Assembly: GCA_017447265.1 (NCBI GenBank)
Contig: JAFSOA010000015.1
Span: 1-64,000, forward strand
DNA from: Bacteroidales bacterium
GTDB taxonomy: Bacteria; Bacteroidota; Bacteroidia; Bacteroidales; UBA932
Reading direction: 5' to 3'
Length of the DNA: 64,000 nt
Shown: piece by piece, positions 41,314-49,172 of the stretch
How positions within the stretch are numbered: the first letter of the stretch is position 1
How the letters are laid out: each line of letters begins with the position of its first letter
The notes under the pieces: generated by a model
Told to the model about the DNA's origin: nothing
The model's input: the letters and a program-made list of their open reading frames with translations, nothing else
Database searches by the model: none
Made by a program: the position numbers and the translations under genes

Positions 41314-42806
41314 AGGAACGACTCCATCCCGTCATGCTGGCCGGAACCGGCAGCGACGTCGGCAAAAGCATCCTGGCCACAGCCCTCTGCCGCATCTTCC
41401 GGCAGGACGGATACAACCCGGCCCCGTTCAAGGCCCAGAATATGGCCCTCAATTCCTTCGCCACGCCGGAAGGCCTGGAGATCGGCCGGGCCCAAGCCGT
41501 GCAGGCCGAAGCCGCCGGCATCCCCTGCCATACCGACATGAATCCGCTGCTGCTCAAGCCCCAGAGCGACCATAGCTCGCAGGTCGTGTTGAACGGCAGG
41601 CCCATCGGCAACCGCGATGCCTACGACTATTTCCGGAAGGAAGGCCGGGCCGAACTGCGCGAGGCCGTGTACGCCGCCTACGACCGGCTGGCCACCCGCT
41701 TCAATCCCATCGTCATGGAGGGAGCCGGCAGCCTCGCCGAGATCAACCTGCGCGACAGCGACCTGGTCAACGTGCCGATGGCCATGCATGCCGGCGCCGA
41801 CATCCTCCTGGTGGGCGATATCGACCGCGGCGGCATATTCGCCAGCGTCTACGGCTCCATCATGCTGCTGCGCCCCGAAGAGCGGAAGTACGTCAAAGGC
41901 ATCCTGATCAACAAGTTCCGGGGTGACCTGCGGCTTTTCGAAGAAGGACGCCGGATGCTGGAAGATCTCTGCGGCATCCCCGTGCTGGGCGTCGTCCCCT
42001 ATTACCACGACATCCATATCGAAGAAGAAGACTCCGTGGCGCTGGCCGCCAAGAGCGCCGCGGCGCAGCGGGGCAAGATCAACGTGGCCGTGGTGCTGCT
42101 GCGCCACATCAGCAACTTCACGGACTTCAACGCATTGGAGCGCGATCCGCGCGTCCATCTGTTCTACAGCAACAACGTCGATGAAATCGCCAAGGCCGAC
42201 ATCGTCATCCTGCCGGGCAGCAAAAGCACCCTCGACGACCTCTACGAGCTCCGCCGCAACGGCGCAGCGCAGGCCATCCTGCGTGCCCGCCGCGAAGGGG
42301 CCTCGGTGCTGGGCATCTGCGGCGGATATCAGATGATGGGCGTCCAGATCCGCGATCCGCAGCATGTGGAAGGCGACATCGAAGCCATGCCCGGGCTCGG
42401 GCTGCTGCCCATGATCACCGAGATGCTGGGAGAGAAAGTGACCCGCCAGGTGCGTTTCACGCCCGCTGACGGTACGGGCGATCCGATGGAAGGCTATGAG
42501 ATCCATATGGGCCGGACCCTGCCGGCAGAGGGCGGTCCGTTCAGGCCGCTGAACCGGCTCGAAGACGGACAGGAAGACGGCTGCCTCGCAGATGAAAAAT
42601 GCATGGGTACCTACATCCACGGCATCCTCGACAACCCGGCCTTCATCGACCGGCTGCTGGCACCGCACAGCGCCAGCATTACGGAGGCTGCGGAAGCGTT
42701 CGACTACCATGCCTTCAAGGAAGAACAGTACGACCGCCTGGCCGCACACGTACGGAAGTATGTGGATATGCCCCGGCTTTACGATATCTTACAAGGAAAG
42801 CGATGA
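41310..42806 (+). CDS. cbiP: Cobyric acid synthase
   Basis: A 498-residue glutamine-dependent amidase (CbiP/CobQ) that amidates four side chains of adenosylcobyrinic acid a,c-diamide. The N-terminal dethiobiotin-synthetase-like domain has GTGSDVGKSILATALCRIF and FKAQNMALNSF; the C-terminal class I glutamine amidotransferase domain has the nucleophile Cys in GICGGYQMMG and a C-terminal YIHGILDN. The start at 41310 overlaps the previous stop as ATGA. Confidence 0.96.
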   Translation: MKERLHPVMLAGTGSDVGKSILATALCRIFRQDGYNPAPFKAQNMALNSFATPEGLEIGRAQAVQAEAAGIPCHTDMNPLLLKPQSDHSSQVVLNGRPIGNRDAYDYFRKEGRAELREAVYAAYDRLATRFNPIVMEGAGSLAEINLRDSDLVNVPMAMHAGADILLVGDIDRGGIFASVYGSIMLLRPEERKYVKGILINKFRGDLRLFEEGRRMLEDLCGIPVLGVVPYYHDIHIEEEDSVALAAKSAAAQRGKINVAVVLLRHISNFTDFNALERDPRVHLFYSNNVDEIAKADIVILPGSKSTLDDLYELRRNGAAQAILRARREGASVLGICGGYQMMGVQIRDPQHVEGDIEAMPGLGLLPMITEMLGEKVTRQVRFTPADGTGDPMEGYEIHMGRTLPAEGGPFRPLNRLEDGQEDGCLADEKCMGTYIHGILDNPAFIDRLLAPHSASITEAAEAFDYHAFKEEQYDRLAAHVRKYVDMPRLYDILQGKR

Positions 42807-43993
42807 TCAACGGACACGGTGACGATGCCTTCCGGTTCGACCGGCCGATAACGGCGAACTTCAGTTCCAACGTCTACAGCCATGTAGACCTGGAGCCGTT
42901 GAAAGAGCATCTGCGCCAGCGGCTCGACCTTGTCAGCCATTATCCCGAGCCGGAGCCCTACACCCTCGAGCGGGCCCTGGCCGGACGACTGGGCATCCCG
43001 GCTTCATCCGTCTGCGTTACGAACGGGGCCACCGAGGCTATCTATCTGACCGCCCACGCGTTTCAGGACCGTCATTCGACGATCCTTGCGCCGACCTTCA
43101 GCGAATATGCGGATGCGTGCCGCTTATACGCTCACTCCGCGCCTCTGGTATCCGTCTCGCTCGCGAAAAAATGCTCGCTCGCCGGATACCACCCGGCGCT
43201 ACGTTCGCTTACTATAAGCGGAGTGCGGGCTCTGCGTTGGCCTGGTGGAGATTTTGCGTCTTGCACGTTGAGGCCCTCCGAGACCGCAAGACCAAAATCG
43301 CCTCAGGAAGAGCCCGCCAAGCGGAGCGAGATGCCGGATCCAGTCCGGCATGATGTATTGTGGCTTTGTAATCCGAATAATCCGACCGGAGGTGTTATTC
43401 CGAAGGAACAGTTGGTGAAGGCCATCGAAGAGAATCCGAAGACCGTCTTCGTCATCGACCAGTCTTACGGATTCTTTACGAAAGCAAAACTCCTCACGGC
43501 CGCCGAAGCTGTGCGGTATCCGAATGTCCTCCAGCTGCACTCGATGACCAAGCGCTACGCCATGCCCGGCTTGCGCCTCGGCTACATCACCGCGAATCCG
43601 GCCCTCCTGGAAAAGATACGCGCCGTCCGTATGCCCTGGAGCGTCAACGCCCTGGCCGTCGAGGCGGGCATTTACCTGTGTGAACACCCCGAGACCGGCC
43701 CCATCGACCTGGAGGCCCTGCTCGCTGAGACACAACGACTTCACGAGGCACTCAACGCCATCCCCGGCCTCACGGCCGAACCGACGCAGACCCATTTCTT
43801 CCTCTGCCACCTGCAGAAAGGACGCGCCGCCGACCTTAAGCAATGGCTGGCTGAAAAGCAAGGCATCCTCATCCGCGACGCATCCAATTTCGAAGGCCTG
43901 GATGCCGGACATTTCCGCATCGCCACCCAGACGCCCGAAGAAAACGACCTGCTGGCAGCGGCTGTCCAACACTATCTGAAGGATCACCGATGA
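42803..43993 (+). CDS. cobD: L-threonine-O-3-phosphate decarboxylase-like PLP enzyme (CobD) with a repeat-derived insert
   Basis: A 396-residue fold-type I PLP enzyme supplying aminopropanol phosphate for the corrin side chain. Typical features: ANFSSNVY at the N-terminus, VTNGATEAIYL, CNPNNPTGG, VIDQSYGFF, and the PLP lysine in SMTKRYAMPGLRLGY. Homologues are about 330-360 residues. Here ~75 residues (about 112-185) between ADACRLYA and VLWLCNPNNPTG are encoded by a repeat family A copy followed directly by a family B copy. The frame is open and catalytic residues are intact. Flanked by ATGA overlaps. Confidence 0.9.
   Translation: MINGHGDDAFRFDRPITANFSSNVYSHVDLEPLKEHLRQRLDLVSHYPEPEPYTLERALAGRLGIPASSVCVTNGATEAIYLTAHAFQDRHSTILAPTFSEYADACRLYAHSAPLVSVSLAKKCSLAGYHPALRSLTISGVRALRWPGGDFASCTLRPSETARPKSPQEEPAKRSEMPDPVRHDVLWLCNPNNPTGGVIPKEQLVKAIEENPKTVFVIDQSYGFFTKAKLLTAAEAVRYPNVLQLHSMTKRYAMPGLRLGYITANPALLEKIRAVRMPWSVNALAVEAGIYLCEHPETGPIDLEALLAETQRLHEALNAIPGLTAEPTQTHFFLCHLQKGRAADLKQWLAEKQGILIRDASNFEGLDAGHFRIATQTPEENDLLAAAVQHYLKDHR
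43129..43224 (+). repeat. Palindromic repeat family A, copy embedded in cobD
   Basis: Outer arms ACTCCGC (43134-43140) and GCGGAGT (43218-43224); inner arms GGTATCCG (43147-43154) and CGGATACC (43183-43190); loop with CTCGCGAAAAAATGCTCGC. It encodes SAPLVSVSLAKKCSLAGYH in the same frame as the cbiJ-cbiD copy. It abuts a family B copy. Confidence 0.85.
43225..43353 (+). repeat. Structured dispersed repeat family B, copy embedded in cobD
   Basis: Closely matches the reverse complement of 4606-4735 over about 125 bases, including GGCCTGGTGGAGATTTTGCG and AAGACCAAAATCGCCTCAGG. Outer stem GCGGGCTC (43225-43232) with GAGCCCGC (43310-43317); terminal hairpin ATGCCGGA..TCCGGCAT. It is read in frame in cobD. 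Confidence 0.85.
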
Positions 43994-44934
43994 GCCGCGT
44001 TTTCTCTTTGCTGGCCGGATGGCTGCTGGACCTGCTGCTGGGCGACCCCGCCTGGCTGCCCCACCCCGTCGTGGGCTTCGGAAAATTGATTGCAGCCGGT
44101 GAAAAGCGCTGGAACAAAGGCGAAAAGCGTCGCCGGAAAGGCGCGCTGCTGAGCCTCTTTCTGGTATTGGCCAGTTTCGGCATCACCCTGGCCCTGCTCA
44201 TCGGCCTCCGGAATCTCGGAGAGAAGAGCGGATGCGGCGTATGGCTGGAACGTTTCGCCGAAGCCATCCTGATCTTCTGCTGCCTGGCCGGCACCACCCT
44301 CATTCGCGAAGTGCGCGAAGTGTTCCGCGCCGTAGACCGTTCGCTGGAGGAAGGCCGCACCCAGGTGGCCCGCATCGTGGGCCGCGACACGGCCCGTCTC
44401 TCCGCCCAGGAAATCCGCACGGCCGCCCTGGAGACGCTGGCGGAGAATCTCAACGACGGCGTCATCGCGCCCCTCTTCTGGCTGGCACTGCTCGGCGTAC
44501 CCGGCATGGTGGCCTACAAGATGATCAATACGCTCGACTCGATGATCGGCTACCGCAACGAACGATACCGCGATTTCGGGCGCTTCGCCGCCCGCCTCGA
44601 CGACGCGGCCGGATGGATTCCGGCCCGCCTGACGGCCTTCCTGATGCTGCTCGTATCAGGCCGCCTGCGGCGCATCGCCTGGGTCCATGAAAACGGCGGC
44701 AAGCACCTGAGTCCCAACTCCGGCCACCCTGAGGCCGCCCTGGCCGCCATCCTCGACTGCCGCTTCGGCGGTCCGCACGACTATTTCGGGGAAGAAGTAT
44801 GGAAACCGTACATCGGAGAAAACGACCGGCAGCTGACGACCGCCGACATGCAGCGTGCCGTCCGCGTCAACCGCGGCGCCGAAATCCTGATGGTCATCCT
44901 GGCCGCCGCAGCCCGTTTCTTTTGTACGCTTTGA
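43990..44934 (+). CDS. cbiB: Adenosylcobinamide-phosphate synthase
   Basis: A 314-residue inner-membrane enzyme attaching aminopropanol phosphate to adenosylcobyric acid. Family segments: LLDLLLGDPAWLPHPVVGFGKLI at the N-terminus, AAL.TLAENLNDGVIAPLFW, MINTLDSMIGYRNERYRDFG and NSGHPEAALAAIL. Four to five hydrophobic segments. It is the last gene of its operon and converges on the ABC ATPase gene with a 3-base gap. Confidence 0.96.
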   Translation: MSRVFSLLAGWLLDLLLGDPAWLPHPVVGFGKLIAAGEKRWNKGEKRRRKGALLSLFLVLASFGITLALLIGLRNLGEKSGCGVWLERFAEAILIFCCLAGTTLIREVREVFRAVDRSLEEGRTQVARIVGRDTARLSAQEIRTAALETLAENLNDGVIAPLFWLALLGVPGMVAYKMINTLDSMIGYRNERYRDFGRFAARLDDAAGWIPARLTAFLMLLVSGRLRRIAWVHENGGKHLSPNSGHPEAALAAILDCRFGGPHDYFGEEVWKPYIGENDRQLTTADMQRAVRVNRGAEILMVILAAAARFFCTL

Positions 44935-44937
44935 GGT

Positions 44938-45681
44938 TTACCTTTCGAAATTGAACCGTCCAGTTTCGGGGTCGATGACAAGGTTTTCAGGCGAGCCTGT
45001 CTGCAGCCGGCCCGGCTTGGACATCAGCCAGACCCGGTCGGCGACACGGAGGGCCAGTTCCAGGTCGTGCGTCGACAGGAAGATGGTTTTGCCGAAATCC
45101 CGGGAGAGGCGGCCCAGCAGACGCAGGATCTCCACCTTACTCGGGTAATCCAGGAAAGCCGTGGGCTCGTCGAGGAAGATGACGGGCGTTTCCTGCGCCA
45201 GCGCTTTGGCGATCATCACTTTCTGCCGCTCGCCATCACTCAGGGTCTGGACCATGCGGCCGCGAAGGCCGGTGATGCCGACCATCTCCAGCGACTCCCC
45301 CACCTTGCGGCGGTCTTCCCCGGAGAGCCGCCCCCAGAAACCCGTGTAGGGACTGCGTCCCATGCCCACCAGCTCTTCGACGGTCATGTTCTGGAGATTC
45401 GTCTTTTCGGTCAGCACGACGCCGATGATCGTGGACAGCTCGCGCTCGCCATAGCTGCGGAGCGGCTTGCCGAGGAGGATGATCTCGCCCGAGACGGGCG
45501 GCAGGAAGCCGGACAGCGTACGGAGCAAGGTCGATTTGCCGGCGCCGTTTTCGCCGATCAGGCAGGTCAGCTCACCGCTGAAGATCGTTTCGGTAATCCC
45601 CGTGCACACGGTTTTCACGCTGTGGCGGGTCGTATAACCGATGGCGAGGCCTGTCAGGCGGATGGTCTCTTCACGTTTCAT
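44938..45681 (-). CDS. btuD: ABC transporter ATP-binding protein, corrinoid/iron-chelate type (BtuD-like)
   Basis: A 247-residue ATPase of the FecCD-associated family. Walker A GENGAGKST, signature LSDGERQKVMIAKAL, Walker B VIFLDEPTAFLD and the switch His in STHDLEL are present. It energises corrinoid import with the preceding permease and lipoprotein. The ATG overlaps the permease stop by 4 bases. Specificity is inferred from the B12 riboswitch at the head of the operon. Confidence 0.88.
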   Translation of the reverse strand: MKREETIRLTGLAIGYTTRHSVKTVCTGITETIFSGELTCLIGENGAGKSTLLRTLSGFLPPVSGEIILLGKPLRSYGERELSTIIGVVLTEKTNLQNMTVEELVGMGRSPYTGFWGRLSGEDRRKVGESLEMVGITGLRGRMVQTLSDGERQKVMIAKALAQETPVIFLDEPTAFLDYPSKVEILRLLGRLSRDFGKTIFLSTHDLELALRVADRVWLMSKPGRLQTGSPENLVIDPETGRFNFER

Positions 45682-46715
45682 TCGCCCGTATCCTCCTTTC
45701 TGCGTTTAAAGAGCACCACGGCCACCACGGGCGCGCCGATCAGTGCCGTGACGGAATTGACGGGCAAGGCGCCCTCGAAGCCCGGCATCCGGGCGATCAG
45801 GTTGCAGAGCAGCGCCAGGGCGGCACCCGCCAGCAGCGACGCCGGCATCAGCACCCGATGGTCGGAGGTGCGGAAGATGCCCCGGCACAGATGCGGGACC
45901 GCCAGGCCCAGAAAAGAGATCGGTCCGCAATAGGCCGTCACGATGGCCACCAGCACACCGGCGCAGGTGATGACGGAGATCCGCGCCCGGCGCACGTTCA
46001 GGCCCAGGTTGCGGGCATAGCCGTCGCCCAGCAGCAGCAGGTTCAGGGTCTTGACCAGCAGGAACGAAAGCGGCAGCAGGAGGGCCATGATCACGACAAA
46101 GGTCGTGACCTGTCCGCCCGAGACGCGGGCGAAACTGCCCAGGCCCCAGACCACGTAGGCCCGCACATCCTCTTCGGCGCTGAAGAACTTCAGCACGCCG
46201 ATGATGGCCGTCGCCACATAGCCGATCATCACGCCGATGATCAGCAGCGTCACGTTGCCGCGCACCTTCTGCGCGATCCAGACAATGAGCAGCATGATGG
46301 CCAGCGCACCGATGATGGCCGCCATCGTCATCGCGAATTCACCCATATAGCCGAGCCGGCTCAAGGCCACGCCGCCCAGCCGGCCGGAGAGCAGCACCAC
46401 GAAAGCCACGCCCAGGCTGGCGCCCGAGCTGACACCCAGCACAGACGGGCCGGCCAGCGGATTGCGGAAGACCGTCTGCATCTGCAGACCGGCCACTGAA
46501 AGGCCGGCACCCGCCGCCAGGGCCGTCAGGGCCTGCGGGAAACGTGACTTGAGGATGATGTTCTGCCAGATGGTATTGTCCGCTTCCCCGCCCCAGAGCA
46601 CCTTCCAGACCTGGCCGGCCGGCACGGATACCGAGCCCAGCAGCAGGTTCAGGAAAAACAGGACGAGGATGGCCACGCCCAGCAGGATCATGCCGACGGC
46701 GACGGGACGTTTCAT
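45678..46715 (-). CDS. btuC: FecCD-family ABC permease (BtuC-like)
   Basis: A 345-residue inner-membrane permease with about ten helices. FecCD signatures: LSVAGLQMQTVFRNPLAGPSVLGVSSGASLG and FLGLAVPHLCRGIFRTSDHRVLMPASLLAGAALALLCN. Four-base overlaps link it to the binding protein upstream and ATPase downstream. Confidence 0.88.
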   Translation of the reverse strand: MKRPVAVGMILLGVAILVLFFLNLLLGSVSVPAGQVWKVLWGGEADNTIWQNIILKSRFPQALTALAAGAGLSVAGLQMQTVFRNPLAGPSVLGVSSGASLGVAFVVLLSGRLGGVALSRLGYMGEFAMTMAAIIGALAIMLLIVWIAQKVRGNVTLLIIGVMIGYVATAIIGVLKFFSAEEDVRAYVVWGLGSFARVSGGQVTTFVVIMALLLPLSFLLVKTLNLLLLGDGYARNLGLNVRRARISVITCAGVLVAIVTAYCGPISFLGLAVPHLCRGIFRTSDHRVLMPASLLAGAALALLCNLIARMPGFEGALPVNSVTALIGAPVVAVVLFKRRKEDTGE

Positions 46716-47863
46716 GGCAGCAGTGCGTAAAAGACGGGCTGGTAGTCAGCCGGCAGCAGTTCCGGATGGAAAATATGGATCAGGTCGGCCAGCACCACGT
46801 CGGGCTGGACCGGCATGCTTTCATAGAAGGGTTTCTCCCGCATGTTGCAGTAGATGACGCCTTTGTTCTGGAAGGCATTGAGGTCGGCGTAGCGGGCGTC
46901 TTCGGCTTTGAGCGCCTCGTAGCTGAAATCACCGTTGTAGCTGTTGACGATGCGCCAGTACCGGGCCTGGGCCGTCTGGCTGTAGACCGTCTCGAAATCG
47001 AGGTTCAGGCCGCCCGCATTCGTATCTTCCGGCAGGAAGTATTCGCCGCCGGCGTCACGGAAGATCTGCGCGAGGAAACTGCGGCCGCCGCCCACATACC
47101 AGTTGCCGCCGTGCAGCTCGCCGCTCAGGACCACCGGCCGGTCCTTGACGTCGGCCGTCAGCGCCTTCAGGGCCAGGTAGCGCTGCTCGATCCCGGCAAA
47201 GAGCGCATTGGCCTTCTCCTCCTCCCCTGTCAGCAAGCCGGCGAACTTGATCCACTCGGCCTGTCCCAGGGGCGTCGCCTCCTGATAGCCCAGGTGCGGC
47301 ACCAGGGGGATGTCCACCCCGCGCAGCGCTTCGTAGCCCCCGCGCTTGAACGGAGAGATCAGGATCAGGTCCGGATCGAGCGCCAGGATCACCTCACTGT
47401 CGAAATTGCCTTCGATGCCGATCTTACGGGTGCGGCCGTCGGCGAGCCGCTGTTTCATGTCCGGATTGAAGAGATGCCGCGTGCTCGTCACGCCGGCCAC
47501 CCGGTCGAGTTCATCCAGGCAGATGAAATTCGACAGCTGCAGGGATGTCATGCAGACCACCCGCTCCACCGGAACTTCCAGCACGGAATACCCGGCCGGT
47601 ACCTGGGCCGGGGCCGTACCCCGCGGAACCAGCAGGAAATGGAACGATTCCTGCTCCCCGCGCTGCGGATCCTGGATGTCGAGCAGACAGCCCGCATCGG
47701 TATACCGCACGCGGAAGCCTTCCGCATAGCGGGGTTCGACCAGTCCGGTCTGCGCGCCGCCCCCGGAAACGGCGGTGCCGGCCCCTCCGGCGGCCTCCTT
47801 TTTACAAGAAACTGCCGGCAGCAGGAGAACGGCCAGCAGGAGCAAGGAAAGGATTCGTTTCAT
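46712..47863 (-). CDS. btuF: ABC transporter substrate-binding lipoprotein (BtuF-like)
   Basis: A 383-residue class III periplasmic binding protein with a lipoprotein signal peptide (LLLAVLLLPAVSC). The Fe/B12-type binding fold is visible from VERVVCMTSLQLSNFICLDELDRVAGV onward with DLILISPF and a C-terminal DVVLADLIHIFHPEL. I start at 47863, one base after the cbiA stop. A TATCTTTG box at 47872-47879 inside the cbiA end is 8 bases upstream, so an extra internal promoter may exist. Confidence 0.87.
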   Translation of the reverse strand: MKRILSLLLLAVLLLPAVSCKKEAAGGAGTAVSGGGAQTGLVEPRYAEGFRVRYTDAGCLLDIQDPQRGEQESFHFLLVPRGTAPAQVPAGYSVLEVPVERVVCMTSLQLSNFICLDELDRVAGVTSTRHLFNPDMKQRLADGRTRKIGIEGNFDSEVILALDPDLILISPFKRGGYEALRGVDIPLVPHLGYQEATPLGQAEWIKFAGLLTGEEEKANALFAGIEQRYLALKALTADVKDRPVVLSGELHGGNWYVGGGRSFLAQIFRDAGGEYFLPEDTNAGGLNLDFETVYSQTAQARYWRIVNSYNGDFSYEALKAEDARYADLNAFQNKGVIYCNMREKPFYESMPVQPDVVLADLIHIFHPELLPADYQPVFYALLP

Positions 47864-47864
47864 T

Positions 47865-49160
47865 TCAATTCCAAAGATACAAAAAATCCGTCTCACCCCA
47901 GTACAGATGGGTGTAGCCGGCAATGACGTTCTTGTAACGGTACAATGGCGTGGAAACCGCCCCGCCGCGGGCATCGAACTGCCGCGCCGACGAGGGTAGC
48001 GCATCGGGTTTCCGCAGCCGGGAATAGTGGAATTCGTGCCCTCTCCATTCCCGTCCCGCCGCATCCACCAGGCGACGGTAACCCAACTGGAGCCGGGCTC
48101 CTTCCATCGTTGCGGTAAATGGCAGAATACCGCACATCCGGAAGGAGCCTTCTCCAGCACACACTATAAATGAAGAAAGATAAATCATGCCGCCACACTC
48201 GGCCAGGATCCGTCCCCCGGCCCCGGCATAGTCACGCAACTGCTCCATGGTCCTCCGCCGCGACGCGAGTTCGCGGGCGTAGAGCTCGGGATAGCCGCCG
48301 GGCAGATAGACGATGTCGGCTTCGGGCAGCGGATCGCCCGCCAGCGGGCTGAAATACGTCACCGTACCGTATGCGGACAAACGGTCTAGGTTTTCCCGGT
48401 AGGTAAAGTTGAACGCGTCGTCACGCGCCACGGCAATCCGCATCTTCCCGGTTGCCGCTGCGGGCGCCGGTACGGGTGCCGCGAACGGAGTGGTGCTGGC
48501 ATCCAGCAGCGCCTGCAGGTTCAGGTGCTGCTCCACCAGGTCGGCGGCACGGTCGATCCACTGGTTCATTTGCTGTTCTTCCGCGAGGGTCAGACCCAGA
48601 TGCCGGGAAGGGACTTCCAGCCCTTCGGTCCGGGGCAGGAAGCCGAAACAAGGCAGGTCCGCATCGTCACAGGCCTGCTGCAGCAGCAGGGCATGGCGCC
48701 GCGAAGCGACCTGGTTGAACACCACGCCGGCGATGCGGAGGCCCGGACGGAAGGTCTTCACGCCATGCAGCAGCGCCGCCACGGTATAGGCCGTGCTGCG
48801 GGCGCTGACCACCAGCAGCACCGGGATGTCGAGCAGCAGCGCCATGGCGGCGCTGCTGCCCTCCATCCGGTCAAAGCCGTCGAACAGCCCCATCACACCT
48901 TCCACCACGCAAGCATCCGACTCCGCCCCATAACGGGCGTAGATGTCTTTCACATGCGCTTCGGAAGCGAGCCAGGTATCCAGGTTAACGGAATCCCGGC
49001 CGGAGGCCACAGCGTGGAAACGGGTGTCGATATAATCGGGACCGCACTTGAACGGCTGCACTTGCAGGCCCTTGCGCTGTAAGGCGCGCAGCAGGCCCAT
49101 CGTGACGGTGGTCTTGCCACCGCCCGAATGCAGGGCGCCGATAAGCAGTTGCGGTTTCAT
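47865..49160 (-). CDS. cbiA: Cobyrinic acid a,c-diamide synthase
   Basis: A 431-residue glutamine-dependent amidase acting on the a and c carboxylates of cobyrinic acid. N-terminal ATPase domain with ALHSGGGKTTVTMGLLRAL and KCGPDYIDTRFH; C-terminal amidotransferase with the Cys nucleophile in AECGGMIYLSS and a C-terminal GHEFHYS. It is the only corrin-ring enzyme placed in the second riboswitch-led uptake operon, between a DUF4374 lipoprotein and btuF. Confidence 0.95.
   Translation of the reverse strand: MKPQLLIGALHSGGGKTTVTMGLLRALQRKGLQVQPFKCGPDYIDTRFHAVASGRDSVNLDTWLASEAHVKDIYARYGAESDACVVEGVMGLFDGFDRMEGSSAAMALLLDIPVLLVVSARSTAYTVAALLHGVKTFRPGLRIAGVVFNQVASRRHALLLQQACDDADLPCFGFLPRTEGLEVPSRHLGLTLAEEQQMNQWIDRAADLVEQHLNLQALLDASTTPFAAPVPAPAAATGKMRIAVARDDAFNFTYRENLDRLSAYGTVTYFSPLAGDPLPEADIVYLPGGYPELYARELASRRRTMEQLRDYAGAGGRILAECGGMIYLSSFIVCAGEGSFRMCGILPFTATMEGARLQLGYRRLVDAAGREWRGHEFHYSRLRKPDALPSSARQFDARGGAVSTPLYRYKNVIAGYTHLYWGETDFLYLWN
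47872..47879 (-). promoter_or_regulatory. Possible internal -7 box TATCTTTG before btuF
   Basis: Lies within the last codons of cbiA, 8 bases before the btuF ATG. Could give a riboswitch-independent transcript of btuFCD. Confidence 0.45.
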
Positions 49161-49172
49161 CTATTCTGTTGC

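Noticed and set aside
43129-43353. cobD considered as a pseudogene broken by repeats
   Set aside because: The frame stays open through both repeats, catalytic motifs on both sides are intact, and overlaps with neighbouring genes are kept; three other genes show the same kind of in-frame copy.
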